A stretch of DNA of 13,270 bases from Ignavibacteriota bacterium. GTDB taxonomy: Bacteria > Bacteroidota > Ignavibacteria > Tepidaquicellales > Tepidaquicellaceae. This document shows, in pieces, positions 1 through 6,436 of this stretch (its first letter is position 1; each line of letters opens with the position of its first letter). The notes under the pieces are model-generated. The model was not told the origin of the DNA. It made no database searches and worked only from the letters and a program-made list of their open reading frames with translations. The stretch covers positions 22,322-35,591 of the forward strand of contig PNBM01000071.1 of NCBI GenBank assembly GCA_003135995.1, read 5' to 3'. The translations under genes were made by a program, and so were the position numbers.

Positions 1-1082
1 TCCACATTCGCAAAAATCCCGCATATAGTGCCCGTATTCAGCATCGTATTAATCCCGAACTTTGTATGGTCGCCCACAATGCTCCCGAGGAATTGCATGC
101 CTGTATTGATTTGCTCGCTATTAAATTTCACTCTCACCTTCGAATAATTATTTTTCAGATTGCTCGTCACCGTATCCGCTCCGAAATTCACGAACGGGCA
201 CGCATAGGTATTTCCAATAAACCCGTCGTGCTGTTTATTCACACAGTATTGAAAAATGCATTCCGAAATTTCACCCGATACTTTCGAGCCGTCGCCGATG
301 AAAGTCGGACCTATAATTTTCGTTCCCGCTTTCACAACGGAATTTTTACCGATATAAACAGGACCCTTAATATAAACAAAAGGCTCTATCACCGCTCCCT
401 CTTCGATTACAATCATTCCTGCGCTTGCGTCAAACTCACTGTAAGGATGCACTTTCGCTTTTTTGGAAATGCAAACCGATTTTTTTTCGATGACGGTAAT
501 TCCCTTCGATGCGTTTTTTATTTTTTTAATTCCCTTTTGTATAAATTTTAAATCTTCACTCAGGTTATTACCGTAATTATTTAAAACATCCCACGGATAA
601 TTATAAATAATCAAACCGTGTACGGAATCAATATCTTCAGGCGACTTATAATTAAAATCCCGGAAATCCTTTAACGATAAGGTATTATCTTCTTTGTTGC
701 TTTCTATAATTTTTTTAAATTTTATAATATCATCTTTCTTCACTTTAGCGGCAATCAATGTATCATCCGATTTAACAGCATCATCCGGCTTGATTTTTTT
801 TATGAGCTGTTCAAGAAATTTTGCGGGGAAAGAAACTCTTCCGTTCAGAAAAATGTAGTCGTCATTTTCGATTTCATTTACTTTCAATTTTATGTTTTCC
901 GATTTCACGAACGGTGCAAGAATGTTCCTGCAGTGCAAAGCCACTTCGTATTTTTTTCCGCAATTTATCAGAAGCCTCGATTTCCCGGACATTGCACCCG
1001 TTATAATATCATACACAGGTCTCAAAACCGCCAGCGGAAACAGCTTGCTGCACTTTTCATCTTCAAAAATTAATATTTTCAT
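1..1082 (-). CDS. GlmU-like sugar-nucleotidyltransferase/acetyltransferase (partial, 3' end beyond the left edge)
   Basis: 360 residues are visible from ATG at 1082; the C-terminus lies outside the window. Residues 1-190 form a divergent N-terminal part opening MKILIFEDE, followed by LRPVYDIITG at 20-29, where the family usually has a conserved LRP-type motif. From about residue 203 there is a left-handed beta-helix of hexapeptide repeats (VIEPFVYIKGPVYIGKNSVV and onward). The segments KQHDGFIGNTYA (283-294), NFGADTVTSNLKNNY (299-313) and GDHTKFGINTMLNTGT (337-352) match the pattern of the alternative bacterial GlmU family (TIGR03991), which Bacteroidota-type bacteria carry. Those proteins are predicted to make UDP-GlcNAc or a related nucleotide sugar for cell-wall or surface glycans. 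No Shine-Dalgarno sequence sits at normal spacing; a G-rich hairpin repeat lies in the leader. The family call is firm, the exact substrate is not. Confidence 0.88.
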   Translation of the reverse strand, partial: MKILIFEDEKCSKLFPLAVLRPVYDIITGAMSGKSRLLINCGKKYEVALHCRNILAPFVKSENIKLKVNEIENDDYIFLNGRVSFPAKFLEQLIKKIKPDDAVKSDDTLIAAKVKKDDIIKFKKIIESNKEDNTLSLKDFRDFNYKSPEDIDSVHGLIIYNYPWDVLNNYGNNLSEDLKFIQKGIKKIKNASKGITVIEKKSVCISKKAKVHPYSEFDASAGMIVIEEGAVIEPFVYIKGPVYIGKNSVVKAGTKIIGPTFIGDGSKVSGEISECIFQYCVNKQHDGFIGNTYACPFVNFGADTVTSNLKNNYSKVRVKFNSEQINTGMQFLGSIVGDHTKFGINTMLNTGTICGIFANV

Positions 1083-1100
1083 AATTAATATTAAAAAAGT

Positions 1101-1165
1101 TTTTTCCCCCTTAGAAGGGTGATAAAATAATTTTTCCCCCCTTTGAAGGGGGATAAAGGGGGATG
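1101..1165. repeat. Two tandem C/G-rich hairpin repeats in the GlmU-like leader
   Basis: Two copies of a T-run plus CCCCCTT...AAGGG(G)G hairpin stand 31 bases apart (arms 1106-1112/1115-1121 and 1137-1143/1146-1152). Each is followed by GATAAA, and the second continues into another GGGGGATG block. They lie 19-83 bases upstream of the GlmU-like ATG on the minus strand, so they fall in or near its leader. They look like copies of an intergenic palindromic repeat. A role in transcription or RNA stability is possible but not shown. Confidence 0.7.
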
Positions 1166-1261
1166 TGCTCTTAATTTTCCCATCCCGTTCTGTTATCTCC
1201 GAATGATTTTATCGGGGATCTCCATCCACACCGTTTAAATTCAGACGACGATGCTTTTGCT

Positions 1262-1285
1262 CCAATCTTCCAATCTTCCAATCTT
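1262..1285. repeat. Tandem repeat, 3 x CCAATCTT
   Basis: Three perfect head-to-tail copies of the 8-mer CCAATCTT, inside the gene-free stretch 1083-1745. Confidence 0.9.
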
Positions 1286-1342
1286 TAATCTATGTAAATA
1301 TGATTATTAAAAGAATAAAAAGAAATAATGTAATTTCGGAAT

Positions 1343-1432
1343 AGAGAAGTTAGAGAAGTTAAAGAAGTTAAAAGAACAGTAGCTAGTAGTTAGTGAAAAA
1401 TTAAGAATGAAGAATTAAAAATTAAGAATTAA
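1343..1432. repeat. Low-complexity tandem repeats (AGAGAAGTT units and AATTAAGAAT units)
   Basis: AGAGAAGTT, AGAGAAGTT and AAAGAAGTT follow one another at 1343-1369. At 1397-1432 comes an array built on AATTAAGAAT/GAAGAATTAAAA. Neither strand has a credible reading frame here. This is typical slippage-prone intergenic sequence. Confidence 0.75.
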
Positions 1433-1440
1433 TCAAATCA

Positions 1441-1680
1441 GAGTTAATCTTATTCTTTCAACGGATATCTGCGGCAAAAGCTCTTGTTCTTAACATTAAT
1501 TAAAAATCCGTGTTAATCATATTCTTTCAGCGAAAATCTGCGTCAAAAGCTTTTGCTCTTAACATTTTTTAATGCTCTTCTCTGATTTTCTCTGTGTCTC
1601 TGTGGTAAAAAGCTCTTTGCTCTTGCTCTTAACATTAAAAAATATCCGTGTAAATCTGTATCAATCCGTGTCATCAGTGT
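1441..1680. repeat. Dispersed intergenic repeat cluster
   Basis: Segment 1441-1496 is repeated directly at 1510-1565 with about 8 mismatches in 56 positions. Shared words include TTATTCTTTCA or its variant, ATCTGCG, CAAAAGC and CTTAACATT. Further modules follow: TTCTCTGTGTCTCTGTGGT (1590-1608), AAAGCTCTTTGCTCTT (1609-1624) and ATCCGTG...AATCCGTGTCAT (1643-1675). Related words recur at 4369-4814 and 6331-6489. Small open frames here (for example 1543-1746 -, 1572-1754 +) are repeat-derived and show no protein-like composition. With the preceding entries this accounts for most of the gene-free stretch 1083-1745. Confidence 0.75.
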
Positions 1681-1687
1681 GCTATAA

Positions 1688-1722
1688 CAAAAAAAGCCGG
1701 AATCTTTCGAAGCCGGCTCTTT
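1688..1722 (-). terminator. Rho-independent terminator of rpmE
   Basis: On the minus strand, downstream of the rpmE stop, AGCCGG (1718-1713) pairs with CCGGCT (1700-1695) around a 12-base loop and is followed by a T-run (complement of A at 1688-1695). Confidence 0.8.
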
Positions 1723-1745
1723 TAATCTCATTAACCCGAAAATCA

Positions 1746-1982
1746 TTATTCTGATGTCATCTTCGATGTCCTTGTCGCACCATATTTCTTCACAAACTTC
1801 TCAACCCTGCCCGCTGTATCGACAATTTTCTGTGTACCCGTAAAAAACGGATGGCAAAGTGAACAAATTTCAACCTTTATTTCAGGTACTGTTGAACGTG
1901 TTGTAAACAGCACACCGCGATTTTCTCCGCAGTTGCAAATCACGTTACACTTATAATATTTTGGATGAAAATTCTTTTTCAT
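1746..1982 (-). CDS. rpmE: 50S ribosomal protein L31 (zinc-binding type)
   Basis: 78 residues from ATG at 1982. The start [12 protein letters not shown] and the core [20 protein letters not shown] are diagnostic of bacterial L31, a large-subunit protein at the subunit interface near 5S rRNA and the central protuberance. Cysteines 16, 18, 40 and 43 correspond to the four zinc ligands of the E. coli protein (16, 18, 37, 40), so this is the zinc-containing form. A three-residue insertion lies between the two pairs, and the tail is slightly longer than in E. coli (78 against 70). The gene is its own transcription unit, with a promoter at 2020-2048 and a hairpin terminator at 1688-1722. There is no Shine-Dalgarno sequence. 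Confidence 0.98.
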   Translation of the reverse strand: MKKNFHPKYYKCNVICNCGENRGVLFTTRSTVPEIKVEICSLCHPFFTGTQKIVDTAGRVEKFVKKYGATRTSKMTSE

Positions 1983-2019
1983 ATCAGTCTAAAATTCAAT
2001 TTTTCTTAAATAATCAACT

Positions 2020-2048
2020 AATATAACATATCCCCCCCTAATTTTCAA
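2020..2048 (-). promoter_or_regulatory. rpmE: Sigma-70-type promoter of rpmE
   Basis: On the minus strand, -35 TTGAAA (2048-2043), a 17-base spacer containing seven G, and -10 TATATT (2025-2020). Transcription would start near 2013, giving a leader of about 30 bases before the ATG at 1982. Confidence 0.65.
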
Positions 2049-2111
2049 GGTAGGAATAATAATGTTTTAAAAAAAGGTTGAATATTCACTTTAATTCCAA
2101 ATAATTCTTTC

Positions 2112-2903
2112 TTATTTATTTATAAGTTTTAAAATCTCACTTGATTTGTATAAATATGATATTCCAGAATGATGACCTTCAGTTGTTATAAAATGACCAG
2201 CATTGATGCCTATTAGAAGTATCTCTCTATAAAAATTATCTGGGACCTGTAGTCCTAGACCTACTTTAAATCCTTTCTGAATTGCAAAAACCGGACTACC
2301 AGAAGACCCACCAAAACTAAATGCCTCAAATGCTATACAATTTCCTTTAAAATCTGTTGTGTTCGAATAATTAAACCTTGGATCACTTGCCAATGCCCCA
2401 GTTCGTAAAATTGGGATATTGTTTCGTTTATCATACCAGTCTGGAAAGCCCGGAAAAGCAACAAAATCACAAACTGATAATTGATTATTAATTTTATCTT
2501 CGGTAGCAATTAGACTAAAGGGAATACTGAATTCTACATTAATGTCACCTACAAATGTTTTTATATTTTTAAGGCAAGTAATATCATTCAGATATTCTTC
2601 AGAAAATACAAATTCATTAATATTAGCAATTTTTATATCAACAATATCGGTTGGTAATTTTGTAACGTGATCTCTCCGTCTATTATCAATCGTAAATTCT
2701 ATTAATTTAAAACCAGTGTATTGATTTGTATAATCCATATATTGAATATCTACCATATGGCGGTTAGTTATAAGATATGGATTTGCATCTTTTTCCACAA
2801 AGAATCCCGTTCCTGTAAATATGATGGTATCGACTTTATTACTAAATTTTGAAATTATCCGACATGCCGAATATAAAAAAGAATTGTTTAAACCGTGATT
2901 CAA
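2112..2903 (-). CDS. Trypsin-like serine protease, cytoplasmic
   Basis: 263 residues with a chymotrypsin-fold signature. GTGFFV (31-36) opens the first barrel and LITNRHMVD (44-52) holds catalytic His49. LNDITCLK (105-112) gives a likely Asp107, and FGGSSGSPVF (197-206) corresponds to GDSGGP, giving Ser201. No signal peptide or membrane segment is present, so it probably acts inside the cell. The frame opens with TTG at 2903 directly after a TAA, and no ATG occurs before Met50, which lies after the catalytic His. The true start is therefore TTG 2903 or another non-ATG codon, or the 5' end has been altered. It follows the DUF2971 gene on the same strand after 187 AT-rich bases. Stand-alone proteases of this type occur in accessory and defence loci, but the substrate here is unknown. 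Confidence 0.82.
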   Translation of the reverse strand: MNHGLNNSFLYSACRIISKFSNKVDTIIFTGTGFFVEKDANPYLITNRHMVDIQYMDYTNQYTGFKLIEFTIDNRRRDHVTKLPTDIVDIKIANINEFVFSEEYLNDITCLKNIKTFVGDINVEFSIPFSLIATEDKINNQLSVCDFVAFPGFPDWYDKRNNIPILRTGALASDPRFNYSNTTDFKGNCIAFEAFSFGGSSGSPVFAIQKGFKVGLGLQVPDNFYREILLIGINAGHFITTEGHHSGISYLYKSSEILKLINK

Positions 2904-3090
2904 TTACTTAAATTATAAAATTTTTAATAAATAATATTTTTTTAATTAAAGATTATACTCATAACTTGTAATTAACAATAATCCACTCAAAAACAATGAC
3001 CGAAAAATCTTAATTGTTCTTTAAATTCATTTCCAAAAAGTTCTGTAAGAAATAATTAATTTTTAGTATATTTTAATAACATTATCACCT

Positions 3091-3945
3091 TTAGGATGCT
3101 TTTGATTTTTTAATTATAACATTTTCTACTTTTATTGTTTCTAGAAAAATAGATATTGCGGTTGGAATAACATCGTTTTTTGGTCCTATTATTACTTCTT
3201 TTATTGGGCATTCTTTACCATTGTTTGTAAAATCCAATTCAATGTAAACCGTTGGAATATCATTTTTTATGAAAAATTTTATTTCTTCTCCTTTTTTCTC
3301 TTCTCCAAAATAGATTCCTCCCGCATCTTCCAATTTGAGGAATTTATTACTAGGTTTAAAATCCAACAAATGAATTAATCTTATTTCTTGTTCCTCAGAA
3401 AATGCGGGATTTTTAAAAGAAGATAAGTCAAACCCAAATAAATAAGAAAAAGTATTAAATTCATTTCCATATTTTTTTCCTGTTTGTTTTTCTGCTTCAA
3501 ATATTGTTTTAATTACAGTTTCAGCTTCTTTTATCTGCTGATTTCTATCGTAAAGTATTTTCAATGGCCGCACAGGTAGTTTAATAATATCGGCAGCTTT
3601 AAATCCTATTGCATACCCTTTGCCATCATCAGAATACGCTCTCCACTGACTTAATACATCACCATTTAAAGAAAAACAAGAGGCTACAATTAATCCTAAT
3701 AATCCAGAGTTATGAACTATTTTATCAATATTATCTAAAAATTCTTTGCCTAATATTGGCAGCAAATTTGTAGCAGCTTGTTCCCAAATTGAATAACCCC
3801 AATGTATTTCTAAATAATCATTCATAGAGAATAAATCCGTAAGTCTTATTCTCTTAGATGTACAAATTGAATGAAAAGCATTGGCGCTACAATAGTGATA
3901 AATTATATCGTTGTTAGTAGGTTTAAATTCCCTTGAAACTATCAT
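3091..3945 (-). CDS. DUF2971 family protein
   Basis: 284 residues from ATG at 3945. The pattern fits DUF2971 (PF11185). An N-terminal IYHYCSANAFHSIC block (15-28) leads to RLTDLFSMNDYLE with the conserved ND.E. A central CFSLNGDVLSQWRAYSDDGKG block follows, and a later EEQEIRLIH segment matches the family's E.E.R element. The biochemical function is unknown; members are patchily distributed and common in accessory regions. The protein is soluble, with no signal peptide or membrane helix. Base composition is very AT-rich, like the protease gene downstream and unlike the GlmU-like gene. An overlapping inverted repeat upstream (3986-4011) suggests repressor control. It could be the sensor or effector partner of the protease, which is inference from adjacency only. 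Confidence 0.8.
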   Translation of the reverse strand: MIVSREFKPTNNDIIYHYCSANAFHSICTSKRIRLTDLFSMNDYLEIHWGYSIWEQAATNLLPILGKEFLDNIDKIVHNSGLLGLIVASCFSLNGDVLSQWRAYSDDGKGYAIGFKAADIIKLPVRPLKILYDRNQQIKEAETVIKTIFEAEKQTGKKYGNEFNTFSYLFGFDLSSFKNPAFSEEQEIRLIHLLDFKPSNKFLKLEDAGGIYFGEEKKGEEIKFFIKNDIPTVYIELDFTNNGKECPIKEVIIGPKNDVIPTAISIFLETIKVENVIIKKSKAS

Positions 3946-3985
3946 ATTCGCTATTATTTATTAATATTCTGTTCACAGTTCCAAT

Positions 3986-4011
3986 TTACAAATTGTAATA
4001 ATTTATTACAA
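3986..4011. promoter_or_regulatory. Overlapping inverted repeats, candidate operator upstream of the DUF2971 gene
   Basis: A perfect palindrome TTGTAATAA-T-TTATTACAA occupies 3993-4011. Its left arm is shared with a second palindrome, TTACAA-A-TTGTAA, at 3986-3998. This gives three alternating TTACAA-type half-sites 41-66 bases upstream of the ATG at 3945. The arrangement resembles a multi-site operator, although the surrounding AT content raises the chance background. Confidence 0.5.
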
Positions 4012-4146
4012 CAATATATTTACAGTATAATATGCTAATTTTATATATAAGTACACAATAATTTGGTAATCACCGATAAGCAGTTAGATTAATAATTGGG
4101 AAACCAAGAATTGACAAAAGAAATACAACGAGTCTAAATATTTATC

Positions 4147-4175
4147 TTGACATTTTAAATAATTAGCCTTATATT
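4147..4175 (+). promoter_or_regulatory. Strong sigma-70-type promoter, rRNA-promoter-like
   Basis: TTGACA (4147-4152), exactly 17 bases, then TATATT (4170-4175). It points right, into a region without genes. The -10 and spacing match the rpmE promoter in this window. A boxA-like motif lies about 100 bases downstream (4274-4287). Confidence 0.6.
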
Positions 4176-4241
4176 AATATGGAATATAGTGTTATGGTAA
4201 GTTAGCGCAGGTTGCGCGGTCCCGGATGATGTTTGTTACTG

Positions 4242-4260
4242 ATTCCGATTTAACGGGAAT
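4242..4260. repeat. REP-like imperfect palindrome
   Basis: ATTCC (4242-4246) pairs with GGAAT (4256-4260) around GATTTAACG. This is a degenerate relative of the GATTCC...GGAATGAC hairpin at 4302-4330. Confidence 0.45.
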
Positions 4261-4273
4261 TGCCGGGATTGTT

Positions 4274-4287
4274 TGTTCTTTGACATA
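4274..4287 (+). promoter_or_regulatory. boxA-like antitermination motif without downstream rRNA
   Basis: TGTTCTTTGACATA matches the E. coli rrn boxA TGCTCTTTAACA at 10 of its 12 positions. It is also, from memory, the form found just upstream of 16S rRNA in many Bacteroidota. It lies downstream of the promoter at 4147-4175 on the same strand, but no 16S sequence follows in the window. Confidence 0.5.
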
Positions 4288-4301
4288 AACGTTTAAATAG
4301 T

Positions 4302-4330
4302 GATTCCAGCTAAAAACGTGCTGGAATGAC
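4302..4330. repeat. REP-like hairpin ending in GGAATGAC
   Basis: ATTCCAGC (4303-4310) and GCTGGAAT (4320-4327) form a perfect 8-bp stem around a 9-base loop, followed by GACA. The layout matches the widespread GATTCC...GGAATGAC intergenic repeat type. Confidence 0.7.
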
Positions 4331-4368
4331 AAAGAGCGTGTGAAAAAGCGAAATGAAGAGCTTTTTTA

Positions 4369-4410
4369 CCACGGAGTCACTGAGAAAAACTTTGCAAAAA
4401 ATAAATAATA
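4369..4410 (+). repeat. Dispersed repeat module A, copy 1
   Basis: A 42-base segment beginning ACCACGGAGTCAC and including GAGAAAAACTTTGCAAAAAA. It is identical to 6331-6372 except at one position. An array of AAAAAAT-type units follows to about 4435. Confidence 0.85.
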
Positions 4411-4480
4411 AAAAATAAAAAATAAAAAATAAATAAGAACTTTTACAAAAATTACACGAAGCAAACACTAAAGGCAGGGG

Positions 4481-4526
4481 ATCCCCGACTGATCCCCGCT
4501 CAAGAACATTGCGGGGACTCGGGGAT
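4481..4526. repeat. Two-part GC-rich REP-like hairpin
   Basis: Outer arms ATCCCCGA (4481-4488) and TCGGGGAT (4519-4526) enclose inner arms TCCCCGC (4493-4499) and GCGGGGA (4511-4517). GACA follows, as at the hairpin 4302-4330. The GC content is far above the surroundings. Confidence 0.75.
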
Positions 4527-4549
4527 GACACGTGCGGAAAAATCAAAGC

Positions 4550-4573
4550 AAATCATATTAATCATAAAAATCA
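4550..4573 (+). repeat. Dispersed repeat module B, copy 1
   Basis: AATCATATTAATCATAAAAA core, repeated at 4791-4814 and 6444-6467 with one or two differences. It is followed here by GCGTCGAATGC, as in the TGTCGAAAT after copy 2. Confidence 0.75.
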
Positions 4574-4691
4574 GCGTCGAATGCTTTTTAAGTATCAGCG
4601 ACAATCAGCTTCTTTCATTGTATATCTGTGGCTAAGGTTCCAAAACAAGTACAAAACCGAACATTTCCGAACAAAACCGGTACAAAATCGA

Positions 4692-4715
4692 TACAAAAAA
4701 AATATTTTTTTTGTA
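4692..4715. repeat. Perfect 24-base palindrome, A8-TA-T8
   Basis: TAC, eight A, TA, eight T, GTA read the same on both strands. It sits among short ACAAAACCG-type repeats (4646-4690). It could fold as a weak hairpin; no adjacent gene uses it as a terminator. Confidence 0.7.
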
Positions 4716-4734
4716 ACAGTAATTCAAAGGCGAA

Positions 4735-4876
4735 GATTCACCACAGAGAAACAGAGAAAAGATTAGAAAAGCATTTTTTAAATTTTAAAAAAATCATAAT
4801 AATCATAGAAATCAGTGTCGAAATTTCTTTTTGTTATCTGTTTTTTGTTATCTGTTTTTTGTTTTCTGTTTTTTGT
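4735..4876. repeat. Repeat cluster: CACAGAGAAACAGAGAAAA, module B copy 2, 14-bp tandem array
   Basis: CACCACAGAGAAACAGAGAA (4739-4758) is a variant of module A. Module B copy 2 lies at 4791-4814. At 4827-4876 the unit TTTTTTGTTATCTG is repeated about 3.6 times. With the other entries this describes the gene-free stretch 3946-4896, in which I find no credible protein-coding gene. Confidence 0.75.
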
Positions 4877-4896
4877 ATAAATCTGTGGCCGATTTT

Positions 4897-6234
4897 TTAA
4901 TTCTTGAACCTTAGCAGAATCCAGGAAATGAGAGAGTCAACGTAGTGGGGAAAGAGATGCCACCAGAAAAATTTATCGTTTTTTTCAGGAAAGATGCAGA
5001 GGTTGTGCCGGGCATTCGGCAATATCATTTTTGTAACGTCAGGGTTATGAGACTGTCCTGTTAATGCACCCTCAATGTTCTTTAAATAATTTTTGACATC
5101 TTCAATTTGGTCGTTTTCGCCATACACAAGCAGTACCGGTACAGTCGTCAATTTCCAGTAATCCAGCGAATTATAATTTCCGGTTTCTGAATAATATTTC
5201 CATATCCAGTGGTCCTTCGGAGGCGCTTCCACCCATTCAAACCATTTTTTTTCTTTCGAAGAATTATTTATTGAATCTAATTTTTCAAATCCGTTTCCAG
5301 TTCTCGCCATATCCAGCCATGATTTATAATAATCAATCGCTTCACTGATTTCAGCAGGCGTAAAATCATTTGCACGCAAATTAATTTCAACTCTGTATAA
5401 ATCCTGTTTGTAAACCGAATCTCCGATTGAAGCCGCCGCGATGACAAACGATATGTCTTTCGATTTGGATGCTACCAGCGGCGCCAAAGTTCCGCCCTGG
5501 CTGTGTCCATAAATTCCGATTTGCGATTTGTTAACCTTATCGAAATTCATAAGAAAGTTCACTGCATTTATATAGTCGTTTGCAAGGTCATCAAAATTTG
5601 CTTTCGTCCAGTCGCCCGTTGATTTTCCCGTTCCCTGCTTATCCTGAATTAAAGTAACTATTCCTCTTGATGCAAATTGTTCCGCGAAATATTGATAAGC
5701 AAACATTCCTTCTCCTCCCGAGCCGTGCAGGAATACAACAGCCGGGTGTTTACCGGGAGTCATCGGGAAATATATTCTACACGCAATATTATGATTGCCG
5801 CTTTTAAAAGATGTATCGATGAAAGAAAATTTTACAGGCGGCGGTTCAGAATGCTTCAGGGTTAATACACCGTTTGTAAATCCTTCCTGAATTATTTCCC
5901 CGTTTATTTTATCATCGTATATTTTGCAGTTAAATATTGTTACAGGTTCGGACATTAAACTGAATGAGAGAGAATCATTTGTGTTTTGTAAATTATTTAA
6001 AGGTATTCCGCTTGCTTTCTGAGAAGGGGAGTTGAAAAATCCGAGCAGACTGTTGTTTTGCATTTTGAAATCAAATGAAACATCCATCGAAGAGCCATCA
6101 CGCATCATCGTTCCTTTCCAGTAACCTGCAATTTTGCTTTGACTGTAAGCGCAAGTTATAAGAGAAAAAAATAAAATGATTAATATTATAATTCGAATGC
6201 GATTAGTTGTAACTTCGTTTTCATTTTCCTGCAT
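4897..6234 (-). CDS. Exported alpha/beta hydrolase (acyl hydrolase/esterase type)
   Basis: 445 residues from ATG at 6234. The frame remains open to a TTG at 6276, but the ATG places a basic N-terminus and hydrophobic segment (residues 14-30) at the correct distance, giving a signal peptide. Cleavage after AYS is plausible; the LITC at 25-28 is a poor lipobox. Residues 36-130 form a beta-rich domain (YWKGTMMRDGSSMDVSFDF). The catalytic domain shows an oxyanion-hole HGSGG at 170-174, nucleophile GHSQGG with Ser245, acid Asp375 in YGENDQ, and His410 in NARH. An intact triad supports activity on an ester, amide or thioester in the periplasm, but the substrate cannot be read from sequence. The gene stands alone, flanked by repeat-filled gaps on both sides. 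Confidence 0.88.
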   Translation of the reverse strand: MQENENEVTTNRIRIIILIILFFSLITCAYSQSKIAGYWKGTMMRDGSSMDVSFDFKMQNNSLLGFFNSPSQKASGIPLNNLQNTNDSLSFSLMSEPVTIFNCKIYDDKINGEIIQEGFTNGVLTLKHSEPPPVKFSFIDTSFKSGNHNIACRIYFPMTPGKHPAVVFLHGSGGEGMFAYQYFAEQFASRGIVTLIQDKQGTGKSTGDWTKANFDDLANDYINAVNFLMNFDKVNKSQIGIYGHSQGGTLAPLVASKSKDISFVIAAASIGDSVYKQDLYRVEINLRANDFTPAEISEAIDYYKSWLDMARTGNGFEKLDSINNSSKEKKWFEWVEAPPKDHWIWKYYSETGNYNSLDYWKLTTVPVLLVYGENDQIEDVKNYLKNIEGALTGQSHNPDVTKMILPNARHNLCIFPEKNDKFFWWHLFPHYVDSLISWILLRFKN

Positions 6235-6330
6235 AAAATAAAATTTTGATGTTAATATTGTCGATAAGTGGAACAACTTTCAATAACAAAAATTTCAGTT
6301 TACACGTTTCGTGAAATAAGCTATATTTTC

Positions 6331-6372
6331 ACCACGGAGTCACAGAGAAAAACTTTGCAAAAAATAAATAAT
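6331..6372 (+). repeat. Dispersed repeat module A, copy 2
   Basis: 41 of 42 positions match 4369-4410, in the same orientation. It lies between the hydrolase gene and the 3' end of the DUF4405 gene. Confidence 0.85.
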
Positions 6373-6436
6373 TAAAAACAAATAAAAGTTTTGATACAAA
6401 TTATATTTAAAATGCATTTTTATAATTCAAAAAAAA

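Noticed and set aside
66..551. 161-codon open frame on the plus strand
   Set aside because: It lies antisense to the beta-helix part of the GlmU-like gene, whose own frame has clear family motifs; this frame has no recognisable domain.
1262..1432. CRISPR array
   Set aside because: The repeat units are 8-10 bases and head-to-tail, without spacers or cas genes.
4201..4230. tRNA D-arm-like TTAGCGCAGGTTGCGC
   Set aside because: No acceptor stem, anticodon arm or TpsiC arm can be built around it.
4310..4900. Open frames at 4310-4546 (-), 4509-4766 (+) and 4628-4900 (+)
   Set aside because: They are made of dispersed repeats, hairpins and tandem arrays, with repeat-derived low-complexity peptides and no start signals.
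6235..6276. 14-codon N-terminal extension of the alpha/beta hydrolase
   Set aside because: It begins with TTG and would bury the signal peptide; the ATG at 6234 gives a normal exported N-terminus.
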